Of a stretch of 64,000 nucleotides of DNA, positions 25,842-35,842 are shown one piece after another (the stretch's first letter is position 1; every line of letters begins with the position of its first letter). Below the pieces are notes generated by a model that was given only the letters and a program-made list of their open reading frames with translations, made no database searches and was not told the DNA's origin. Both the position numbers and the translations under genes were made by a program. This DNA comes from Ulva prolifera (lineage: Eukaryota > Chlorophyta > Ulvophyceae > Ulvales > Ulvaceae), in NCBI GenBank assembly GCA_023078555.1, contig CM041196.1, forward strand, positions 12,418,985 to 12,482,984. Reading direction: 5' to 3'.

Positions 25842-25874
25842 ATTGGCAGCATCGCAGTGAGGGATGCTGCCAAT
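25842..25874. repeat. Perfect 12-bp inverted repeat with 9-base loop
   Basis: The arms ATTGGCAGCATC (25842-25853) and GATGCTGCCAAT (25863-25874) are perfect. The repeat is close to the double palindrome at 25.6 kb. Confidence 0.8.
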
Positions 25875-26339
25875 CGAATCTACCCGATCATATTCCCGCC
25901 AGAATTCGAGAACTTTGGCAAAATCCGGACGGCAAGCGGATCGAGCCGCCGGTTTCCCGCCAGGGAAAAATCTAGCTGTAGAGCATTGGTGGCAGTATTT
26001 CACGAATAGACCGCGACATACGGTGCGCATGGGCGATGTTGATGTGAGGTATGGGTACGGATACGCAAGTATGTGTTGCGTGCCGATGTCTGCTAGCGTG
26101 TGTGATGCCCTTATCATAAGTATAAAATTCAGCATCCTGTATGTATCATAAGTATAGTATTCAGCATCGTGTATGTATTCATCTATCTATCTATGTATCG
26201 ATTGTCCGGCGGCTGCTCCATTCCGGCCTCGTGTCCGCGTCGGGGCTTCGGCGTCGGCTTCGCATCTGTGCATCTGCTTCCAGAAACCCCGCGACGCAGA
26301 TGGCTTCGCGTTTGCATCATGTATCTGCAGCGGTGTCGG

Positions 26340-26940
26340 GCGCCGAAGTTGCGCTGCACCTCTGGCCACGCGGCTTTCAGTGGCGCTCCGCCACGGACCC
26401 GGCCGAGGCATCACATACACTAATTAAATCATGTGCATCATGTTTTCTGCATCAGAAACGATTTGTATCGAGCTTTGAGCATGACGCATCGAGCAGCATT
26501 GCGTTGCACCTCTGGCCACGCTGGCTGCCGCGCTCCGCCACGGATGCGACCGCTTCGGAGCCAGCCGAGGCATCACAGCACTTACGTGTAGCGTTTGCAC
26601 GGTTGTCAGGGTGTCAGGCATCACTTACATCAGCTTGAAGCATCACTCTTCTCAAGCGTCAAAGCCCAACATGCCCCCCGTCGAGTCCCCCCTTCGGGCC
26701 ACGTCTACCGGCTGTCGAGATTTTCCGCGGCACTCCGCAACGGACGCGGGCGCTTCAAGCGCTTATGAAATATCACATACGTTGATCAAATCCTTTGCAT
26801 TATATTTACTGCGACAGAAATCGATTGCATTGAGCGCCGAGCACCATGCATCGAGCAGCAGAGCGTCGCAGCTGCGATGCACCTCTGGCCACGCTTGCTG
26901 CAGCGCTTCGCCAGCATCGAGCTTCATGCTTCAGCTTCAA
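26340..26940. repeat. Diverged direct repeats
   Basis: The phrase cacctctggccacgc recurs near 26358, 26507 and 26880, and a block starting with atcacatac and ending with that phrase occurs twice (about 26411-26521 and 26772-26895). The copies are clearly related but diverged. No open frame spans them consistently. Confidence 0.6.
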
Positions 26941-26941
26941 G

Positions 26942-26996
26942 TATCAAAGCGTAAGAGCCCTCCGAAGAGCCTTCGGGGGGCTCTTACGCTTTGATA
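26942..26996. repeat. Long hairpin, 26-bp stem and 3-base loop
   Basis: Outer arms of 19 bp (26942-26960 and 26978-26996) are perfect; then comes a T.G pair and an inner 6-bp stem CCGAAG/CTTCGG closed by AGC. The hairpin starts about 125 bases beyond the stop codon of gene B on the - strand and is followed by TA-rich sequence. Confidence 0.88.
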
Positions 26997-27119
26997 TATA
27001 TAGGTAGGTGTGTATATATAGGTAGCCATATGAGTAATGTGGCTACCTGCCTGCTTGATTGACACGTTTCTGTGGATGTCAACAATCACTGTAGGGCCAT
27101 GCATCTATTTTGTACGTGG

Positions 27120-30100
27120 TCAACCATCAAACTTGCGCGTAATGCCCATTTCGCAGCGCTCAAACGAAGTGGTCGCCGCCGTGGCGGCGGCCACGGCGGC
27201 GCCATGGCCGCTGAGCCGACAACCCACCGCCTCGACCCGCCCCTTCACCCACAGCGCATCACCGTCAGCACTCACCGCCGTGTCATGCATGGATGCATGT
27301 GCCCCTTTATCCACCTGGACCCCTCTCACCACCCGCGTCACCCTGCAATCAGACAATCTCACCGTCGCATCCCCTTGTACGCAGACACCGCGCGTACAGG
27401 CCTCTCCAACGGTGACGTCGGGGCTGCGGCAGATGCTACACCGAGTCAGCGTGACTTCCGTGCCCTCACCTTTCGCCCACACCCCAGGGGTGGTGTCCCT
27501 CACCAGCTTTACGTGGACCTCTTGCCCAATGAACTCTGCGCCAGACTGCACGGCCACGGTCCCTGCAACGGCTGCATCGCGCGCATGCACGGCCGTGCCC
27601 GCACCGGAGACATAGCACAACACGCTGCTATTTTGCGGTGGGCGGCCGCGCATAGTCACACCGCGAAGGCGCGCCGCCGCGCTCTTGCTCACGACCAGCT
27701 GGCAACACTCAAGCGTGACGTCCCTGAGCGTAAGGCGGCAGTGCTGGCCTTCGCACACGAGGGTGCCACCTGCACGCAGCTCAAGATGGGCTGGGGCGGC
27801 CATGGCTACCTGCAAGGGCAGTGCTGCTGCCTTTGCGCACAGGCGCGAGTCCGCATGGGCTTGTTGCAACACTGCCCAGCAGGATAGGCCCACGAAAATG
27901 GATCTGAAGAACTGCATGCGTTGAACGCAAGGGCAGCGGCCATGGCCACGAGGGTTTCTCAAACACTGTAGTTGAAAGGTGGTCTGCGTCTACAGCAGTG
28001 CTGGATTGTGGTGCCCAATCGCAAAAGGAAATTGTGAATCTTGGGGTATACTTTGTGAATGCCAGCTCCTTTTTTAAAAAAAGTGCGGTTAGCTACAGGC
28101 AGGCCAGCGCTGGTCTGCAGCCTGGCGCCTCTGCATGCAGCCGTCAGGACATCAATGTGAATTGATTCAGAAAGGGACTTTGATATGAGCCCCGTCGCAG
28201 TGGACAGGTATGTACCGAGAGGCAGCATCGCGGGCAAGACTTATGCACGCGGATCGGCAGCGCAGCCTGAGGGCCTACAGAGTGCTGCAGCCATGCATGC
28301 ATGCATTGTCAAGCGGGTCGGCCAGCACCCCCGAGAACAGTGGTCACAGGGTGCTCACCTTTGATGACCACGTTGCGAAATTCGACCCGGCTGCAGCCGC
28401 TGAGCACCATCCTGCCCTCCGCCCCCAGGTCCAGATTCGCGTTCGCCACCACTCCACTGCCTTCGGTGAGCTCACACTTGAAGTTGGCGACGTATATGCG
28501 GGAGTTCAGGCGCAGCTTTGCTCTGTGAAAGTCAAAGGTGTGGGTCTTGTTGAGCGGGCAGGCCTCGAGGCGATCAAACAGGATCCTCACGTTGCGAATG
28601 CCAGCGACGTCCTGCACAGGCGGAGCGCCTCATATGCGGCTGCATACCGTGTGCAAGCTTCGTGCTCGCTGGCAGAGTGCACACCATGATCAATGCATCA
28701 TATAGAATAATATCTCCGGGGCAGCTGCCGCAGGATACATTTGGCCCCATTTACCAGGAAACAGCTTCCAGCGCCAGTAAAGAGACAAAGTCACGCCTGC
28801 GATGGCAGAGACCGCGAGGGTGCGTCTATGTACAGATGCCTGCGAACAAGGCCATGCGCATGCATGATACACAAGGCAGCACAGTATAGCGCGTGCATAT
28901 GCATGTTACACATGCGTGTTCGCACCTCCATGACCACCTCCTCTTCCCCAGCTGAGTCGTCACTGTGCCCTCCAGCATCAGTCCCGGCAGGGAGCTCGGG
29001 CCCACATGCATTGCCGCCGACACCGGCGCTGGAGGGGCTCGAGGTCTCAGTGGCAGGTGCTGTCCAGGGCACAGCTGGCGGCATGTCGGAGCTGACATCC
29101 TGACGGCCATCCTCGCTGCTCCGCTCATAAAGACCGTCTCCAGAATTTCCGGGAGCCTCTGACCGCGAGTCTTCAGCTGCTATGCCAGTGCCATTGGCAT
29201 TCTGCGATTCCAGCAGAGACGTGTCCTACAGTGGGGCCGGGCGCTGGCTCATCCGCGTGTGGATGCACGGGCTTGCACATGCATGTTGTGCATGCTTGCA
29301 TGCTCTCCTAAGATGTACAGGTCGTGGCCTGGATGCACCGATTTTTTGTATTGAAAAACAAGGCCACGTTGCTACACGACCCCACGGAATGAAGAGCGCC
29401 TGTCCTGGCGCTGCGATGTCAAGGTGCCACATGACCCGTGCCCATGCAGCCGTTTCCAGAAACACACGACACGTGGAACAGGCGTGCTTCGGATCTTGAC
29501 ACACCTGACCATCTGCAGCCCCTGCGACACTCGAGTGCCTGCGGTTCGGCCCTACCACATGCTCCCTCGCTTCGCTCGTCGAGGGAGCATCTCTTTCGGT
29601 TGCGGCATCCTCCGCCCCCGCCGCGGTCTCATACGCTGTGGCACAGCCGGAGTCGGGCCGTTCGTCAGCGCCATTGCGGAGACCCACATCTGTGGAACAG
29701 GAAGCGCAACTGCCCGAGCCGGACACCGAATGGAACAATTCGGCGCTGACAGTTATTGCATGCGACTGCAGGCATGGGGCCAGGTGCGGGCGGCCGATGG
29801 GGGCGATGAAGCGGTTTGTCGCGCGGTGCGACAGAAGCGTTGCGTGGATGGCCAGCAGGCGCTGCTGAACCTCTGCCAGAGCTGGCCGAGCACCGACCTC
29901 CACAGCCATCATCGCGGTGAGAAGGCTTCGCAGAGACGCGGGCTTGAGGTCCTCCGGAACTTCGATCGGCTCTCCTGAACATGTCCCCATGTCTATATGT
30001 GAAAGCAGTACATAGCTCTAGCACACGGAAACAGCGCGCTTTACCTCATGGCTACCGGACAATGTTCCGTCGACTGACGGCGTATGCATGCCATTGAAGC

Positions 30101-32399
30101 ATGCACACACTGAGCCAGCAACACGCATACAGAATTGCGCAGGAGCGCATGGCGTCCGCACCAGATATCACCTTGGCCAATATGGATTCCGAGGACTCGT
30201 TGCCGTAGGGGTGCGCCCCTGTGGCCGCATACAGCAGCGTTGCGCCGAGGCTGTACACGTCGCTGCTCGCATCCGCGGCTCCCCGCAGCTGCTCCCTCGG
30301 CAGGTACCCAGGACCGAACTCTGTCTCTTCACTGTCGGAATCCCACGGCATGGCGGCCCGCTTCGGCAGAATCAGGCGCGCGCACTGTGGGATGTGCTTG
30401 GACGTCACCACTTCGGACAGACGCACACTGCGCGCCTCGTCGGCACCGCCTTCAGCGGTTCCGGCAGCCACTGCAAGGAGGACGGTGCGGGGGGTGAGAT
30501 CGAGGTGGGGGTGCCGCGCGCTGCTGTGCACGGCATCCAGCGCGGCGCACAGCATGATGCCGAGGGCGACGGTGTCCACAGGGGGCAGGCCGGATATGCC
30601 GTCCTGCTGCTTGGCGCGGTGCACAAGGTCCACGAGGCTGCCCTCGCACGGCTCCATGACGACCCTGTATGCATGAGCACGAGCGGTCATGTTCAGGAGG
30701 CCGCGAGCTCATGCTTGGCGGGTCAGGGGTGCGCCGCCGCGTAGGGTGCCTCCATGCAAAAGAAAGTCGCGACACGCCCACAGCGACGCGCGACCACACC
30801 CACGGCCGGTGGCACTGTGTACGTGGCTTTCGACTGGGCGGAGGCATGCATCATGCAACGGCCGTGTGGATGAAATCCAGCAGTTTTTGATTGTATTGAT
30901 AGCGGAAGACATATCACACCAGATCTCGGAGCCTGCGAGACAGTAGCCGTGCACCCTGCGCATGTACCGGCTCCGCAGCGCCGCCGCAAATGCAGATGCA
31001 ATCACCTGCTTCACACCCACCATCCCCACCCGCTCCACATGCGTCGGCAGCGGGATCTGCTTTACGGCGACGACCCCCCCTTGCACTGTGCCCTTCACCT
31101 CCTTTCCGTCTCCCTCCCACCCCGAGGGATTGTTGCGGTTGGTGTCAGCCTCGGGGTGAATGGTCACCTCGGCTTCGCGGAAAATGCGTGGCAGAAAGCC
31201 GCTGGCCTCGAGCGCGACCGCCATCGTCATAGGCTCGTTGTCACGCAATTCTCCACCAGTCGGCCAAGGGCTTTTGCACATCTGGCACCACCTCTTGTCC
31301 ATCAGCCGCTGGGCCCCGGCGCGGGACACGGCGAGGTGGCAGCACGGCAGCGTGACCGGCCGCAGGGGACCCTCACGCATGAGGGGCACGCCCAGCACGA
31401 GGCACGCAGAGATCGGCAGCCTCCCCTCCAGCGCCGCCGCATGGATCGCGGCGGCCCAGGCCTCGTTGCTGTCGGGGGCTGCGCCGCCGTCGAGGGCGTC
31501 GATCACAGCATCGATCGCCTGCACAACAGCTAGTGCATGTGTGCATGCGTGATTAGTGCATGAAGTGCATGCGTGATTAGTGCATGTGTGATTACCTTTG
31601 CGTTGTCTCGCGCTGCCAGCCCAAACTGCAGCCTCCGTGTCGGCTCCGCCACGCAGCATGGCCGCACAGCATGGCCGTGTGAGGCGGCTTTGATCCGCCA
31701 GGGAGCGTCACAATCAGTGAGCAGTGGATTCCCATCTCCGCCCACACACACACACTGCCCACTTAGTGTAACACTCCCTGGCGGCTGTCTGGCTGTGAGG
31801 TGGTCACACACGGCTGTTTTGAATGGCCAAAGCAGGTGTTGAAGCCAATGTGATCCCGCATCGGGATCAACTGCCACGCAGGGAGGGCGTGTGGCGCATG
31901 CGTGGCGTGGGGCGCACTTGCAGAACACGCATGGGCTGCATGCAGTCCGCGGCGACGCCCGCCCCTCCGCAGCTGACGGCCAGGCAGCTCGAGACCTGCT
32001 GCACATTGGTAGCTAGGCTCGCGCGGAGGGCCTGCCTGCGGCTTGACACCTCGTCGAGGGTTCGCTGCAGCATGTCCGCGGAATTCCGACCGTCGTCCTG
32101 CCCCCGCCCGAGCTGCGCATGCAACGCCGCAGACGCTTCCAGCACTTGCTCAACGCTCTGCTCGTGCATCTGCATCATGCTGGCATGCATGGCCGCCATG
32201 CATTGTTGTACCTCCGCGGCGGTCGAGGTCGAGGCCGCGAGAGTGGCGACGGTGGCGCTGAGGTGGCGGAGGTTCGCGGCGGCCTCCGCAGAGGAGGCCC
32301 GGAGGGAGGCGGCGCGGCGTTGGAGGTCGGCCACCGCGGCGGACACGCCGGCGGCGGCGGCTGAGGAGACGGTGAGCAGCGGAAGCAGGCGCTGGATGC
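27120..32399 (-). CDS. Gene B: coiled coil + U-box/RING-like + pseudokinase + beta-helix
   Basis: Exons (reading down): 32399-31918, 31625-31596 (10 codons), 31518-30920, 30664-30162, 29974-29505, 29225-28926, 28611-28359, 27769-27120; all phases close. The first exon is an Ala/Ser/Gln-rich heptad-type coiled coil. The module around PLRPVTLPCC with CQMC matches gene A. The kinase part keeps AVKQ but the glycine loop reads GWEGDGKEV, the catalytic loop is HLDLTPRTVLL (Asn lost) and DFG is replaced in RLSEVVTSK, so it is probably a pseudokinase. An Asp/Ser/Pro-rich linker exon (29225-28926) has no counterpart found in A. The beta-helix starts DVAGIRNVRILF and ends ITRKFDG. More 5' coding sequence probably lies in 32.7-32.95 kb, where an open Ala-rich frame is seen, so the start is not fixed. 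Confidence 0.72.
29559..29590. repeat. 11-bp inverted repeat inside a gene B exon
   Basis: ATGCTCCCTCG at 29559-29569 and CGAGGGAGCAT at 29580-29590 flank 10 bases in the linker-coding exon. The surrounding frame stays open. Confidence 0.6.
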
Positions 32400-33344
32400 C
32401 TTGCACACAGACGTGCATCCTTTCCTGCACAGAGGTTCCGAAACACTTCGAAGTAGGCGACACTGGTCGCACCCTGGCACTTGCACCCTCATCTAGTGGC
32501 ATTGTCGGGCGGATTCTGGCCATGCGATCACGCTATGCACAACGAAGTCAGAGTAGTTTGCAGCAGCCACCGTGACCGGGCGCTGGCGCTTGGGCCGGCG
32601 CTTGTTTGCAGTCGTGCCGGCAGCCTAGCCGTGCGATCACATCGCAATATCGATCTACGGTGCGATCTCTGTTGCGCGAGGACACCGGCGGGGGTTAGAT
32701 CCAGCCTGGATCACGGAACAGCGCCCTGGGAACACACCGCCTCGATACAGTCATCCCAGGCGCCAGTGGAGGAGGCCCGCGCAGCGTGGCTGGTGGCCTT
32801 ACACGCGATGGTGGCCACCAGGGCCGCGAGCTCGCGGGCCACCGGCTCCGCATGCTGCGGGACGCCGCCGCGAATGCCCTGGAGCTCGGACGCGACGTCA
32901 TTCATGCACCTGCACTTGCACGCATGGAGTGACACCGGCCGCCGCTTGAAACTGCGCATGGGTCGCATCCGCGCAACGGCGGCGCAGGCATACATGTGGG
33001 ACGCTCGGCACAAGTTACATCCAACTTTCAGGCTCAGTGCTGCATTGGTGTTGCGCCGTCCTCGGGTGGGCTAGAGCACACCCATGGCTGTTAGGAGTTT
33101 TCGTGTTACAGTGACAGCATCGGAGAGGCCGGTAGCTCTGCCGGGGGCTGCGCGCAAGCACACCAACGTGCGTGCGTCTGTGCACCAAGCTGAGATCGCA
33201 GGTGCCACAGGCAACCACTGATAGAGCAGTCGCCTAAATTACACAAGAGCGCGGCAGTGACCACTTTGTAGCAGCTGGTGGCTGCCGAGGGTGTGTACGC
33301 ACAGTACTACTGCGGCTACCGGCAGGAAAGCGACTTGATCAAGT

Positions 33345-33475
33345 CTCGAGAGACTCGACGGAGCTCACTAGAGAGACGGAGCTCACTAGAGAGACTCGAC
33401 AGAGCTCACTAGAGAGACCCTGCTCGCTAGAGAGACCGAGCTCGCTAGAGAGACTCGACGTAGCTCACGAGCTCG
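33345..33475 (+). repeat. Minisatellite, gagctcactagagagac units
   Basis: About six units built on the 17-base phrase gagctcactagagagac, some with an extra tcgac. The units vary by small substitutions and the optional insert. Confidence 0.8.
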
Positions 33476-34593
33476 AGCAAGGTCCGCGATGTGCATTACC
33501 AGGAGACGTTGGAAAGGGCCAACAGCTGAAACATGATCATAGAGATGCGCTGAGGGTTTCACGCAGAATTGGGTGGCCTGACAGCAGCACTGCTTGCCAG
33601 TGGCTGCGGGGTAGGTGTCGATGTTTCGGCACGTCCACAAACCACGCATGCGTGAAGTGATCTCCTGCACTTGCAGCATTGACAAAGAAAGGGGATTTCG
33701 TATCGAATATAGCGTCGGCAGGTGCGTGCGGCGGACCCGGGACGCCGGCAGCTGCAGCTCGAGAGGTCGGACACCTCAGGCGTATGCACACAACGATGCC
33801 AACCCACAGCAACTACATCGTGAGGTAGTAAAATCTATAAAATGTCTGGCGCTGCGAATCGTTCACGGCACGATTGTGGTAGGATTCGACCGAGCGCACC
33901 GTGCAAATGTATTGCGCTCCCCGGCCTGACTCCGGTGCAGCCGGAATAAGGCTTTCAAGTCGTCGATTACATGCACTAGAATGTCATCTACCGCAAGAGG
34001 GAGGATGTCCATCAGTCAGACGCAAGGTGCCGGTGCAGGGCACCCCGTGCCACTCAACCGGGCTGGTGTTTTTTTACGTTGAACTTATATTGAGAATCTG
34101 CCTTGTGAAACACATCGCTGCTATGTGTGCCAATAACCGAATTTGCAAAATTCCGCTTTCCGCAGGCAGGAGTCGATGATCGAGCAGCGGCAGATTTCGA
34201 AGCCGGTCAGAACGCTGTACGTGGAGTACACGAATCTCACATAGGCGGCAATCATTGTGATCATCGTGAGGTTATGAAGCAGCACGAGTGGATGCAGCAA
34301 CCTGCACAGGCGTCGCCCAACGTTCCACGTATCTCACGAGATATGCGCGTTTGACGTCAGCCAGTAGCGTTGGTACGTATACGCGCCCCCACTTTCACTT
34401 CGCCCTTCTGCGCAGTATCCGGCTGTTGCAGCTTGTCAGTTACCGTCCATAAGCACACAAGCAAGCTTACATGCGCGCGTGTGGGGCGTCGACACTGTAC
34501 ATGCACTCGACGTGAGCCGACGGCGCATGCGGCGGGCGCGCTGCAGCGCCGCGGCTCTCAGGCTGTATACACCATCTATAGAGTCCGCACAGT

Positions 34594-34860
34594 GTAAAGT
34601 AAAGTAAATCTAAATTTACTGAGCCGTATCCTACTGGACATTGACAACTCCGAATTAACGGGACCACCTTGGGTCAAACCACCTGGAAACCCCCCTCAGA
34701 CGACCGTACGCAACTCACAGGGCCTCCTCCTGTGCTAAGCGAGGTGGTCACGTACGGCCGTTTCGATTCCCCAAAGCGCACGCAGTATCGAACCCACGAC
34801 CTCCTGAAACGGAGGGGGTAGCTTTTAATCCGTCCTCAACCCAGTGTAGACGGCCGAGCT
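34594..34860 (-). repeat. SINE copy 1 (longest, with tRNA-like head)
   Basis: On the - strand the head carries a B-box-like GGTTCGATAC preceded by AGGTCGTGG and an upstream A-box-like CTACACTGGGTTGAGG. The body runs through cctgtgagttgcgtacggtc and ggtttccaggtggttt and ends in the tail agatttactttactttac. About 190 bp are shared with copy 3; the last 70 bp are shared with all four copies. Confidence 0.65.
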
Positions 34861-35580
34861 TCGCAATGCTGGGCTTTTACCTCGAGCCCGGACCCGGAGC
34901 TGCAGGTCTTGCAATTCAACTGTTAGCTCTCTGTAGCTACCTGAACCCTCAGTACATGGACGTCCATGTAAAGTGTGCGTCGTCAGCTGCGCAACAGTCC
35001 TGTCACGCAATTCGCATGCTGCTGCGAAATAGAAGCATAGAGAATGCTCTACACGTCTCTGGAGGATGCTGTAACCGACTGCAGCAGCCATCGAGGAACA
35101 TGGTCTGCGTTGGCTGATGTGATGGAATGATCGTCTAGTCTCTGATCTCAAACTCGTCAGAATTTTCACTGGCACGCCAATGCATGTGTCGGGCAGCTGG
35201 ACTCCAGGTCCTACACTGTGGCGTGTGGTGCAAGTGCGACGGCCAAGCTGTGAGGCTTCACCGGATGCTCACTGTGGCAATGGCGGAAACACTGGCCCAT
35301 GCCACACACAGCAGTTTACTCTGCCTCTGTCACTAATGCCCATGTTACAGAGAGGACTCTGGCCAATCGGATGTCGGCCGGCGCCATGCCCCTACTTTAA
35401 GTTCCCGCATCACTGAATGGCATTCGCGAATGATTGCCGTAGCCACATTTCTTCAGCCACACTGTGACACCTGTGGACACGCGCCTGCCACACACTTCAC
35501 GGTGCGTGCGCCACTCTCACCGTGGTGACCGCCAAGCATCCAAGAACCGGCCGCATGCCTTGCAGGTGTGCTTCAACATA

Positions 35581-35706
35581 CATGTCCGAAAGATCACTCC
35601 TGTGGCAGAGCTACAGCCCATGCATGTCTGAAAGATCACTCCTGTGGCAGAGCTACAGCCCATGCATGTCTGAAAGATCACTCCTGTGGCAGAGCTACAG
35701 CCCATG
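35581..35706 (+). repeat. Three tandem copies of a 42-bp unit
   Basis: The unit begins catgtctgaaagatcactcc; copies start at 35581, 35623 and 35665, with a partial fourth at 35707. The copies are almost identical (the first has one C/T difference). The period is a multiple of three, but no gene context supports translation. Confidence 0.9.
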
Positions 35707-35842
35707 CATGTCTGCGTACAAACCCCGCAGTTGCCGGCCACATGTACAGACGAGTGAACTGGGTGAACATGCCGAGTAGGCTTGAGGTAGGCGAGTTGGC
35801 ATTCACGAAATACCATGTGCAGCTGTGTGATATGCAGCTGCA

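Larger units (their letters stand above)
24120..27119. other. Gene-free, hairpin-rich stretch
   Basis: No gene is supported. The stretch includes AT-rich blocks rich in ttaattaaccctta words (about 24720-24910 and 25430-25600), three hairpins or palindromes (listed separately) and a diverged direct repeat at 26.34-26.94 kb. Confidence 0.5.
33014..35842. other. Gene-free stretch with minisatellites and a SINE
   Basis: No coding region is supported between the 5' side of gene B and the 3' end of the lipase gene. Named repeats inside it are at 33345-33475, 34594-34860 and 35581-35706. Confidence 0.5.

Noticed and set aside
27072-27887. 271-residue open frame on the + strand
   Set aside because: It lies antisense to the last exons of gene B, whose - strand frame has matching splice phases and homology to genes A and C.
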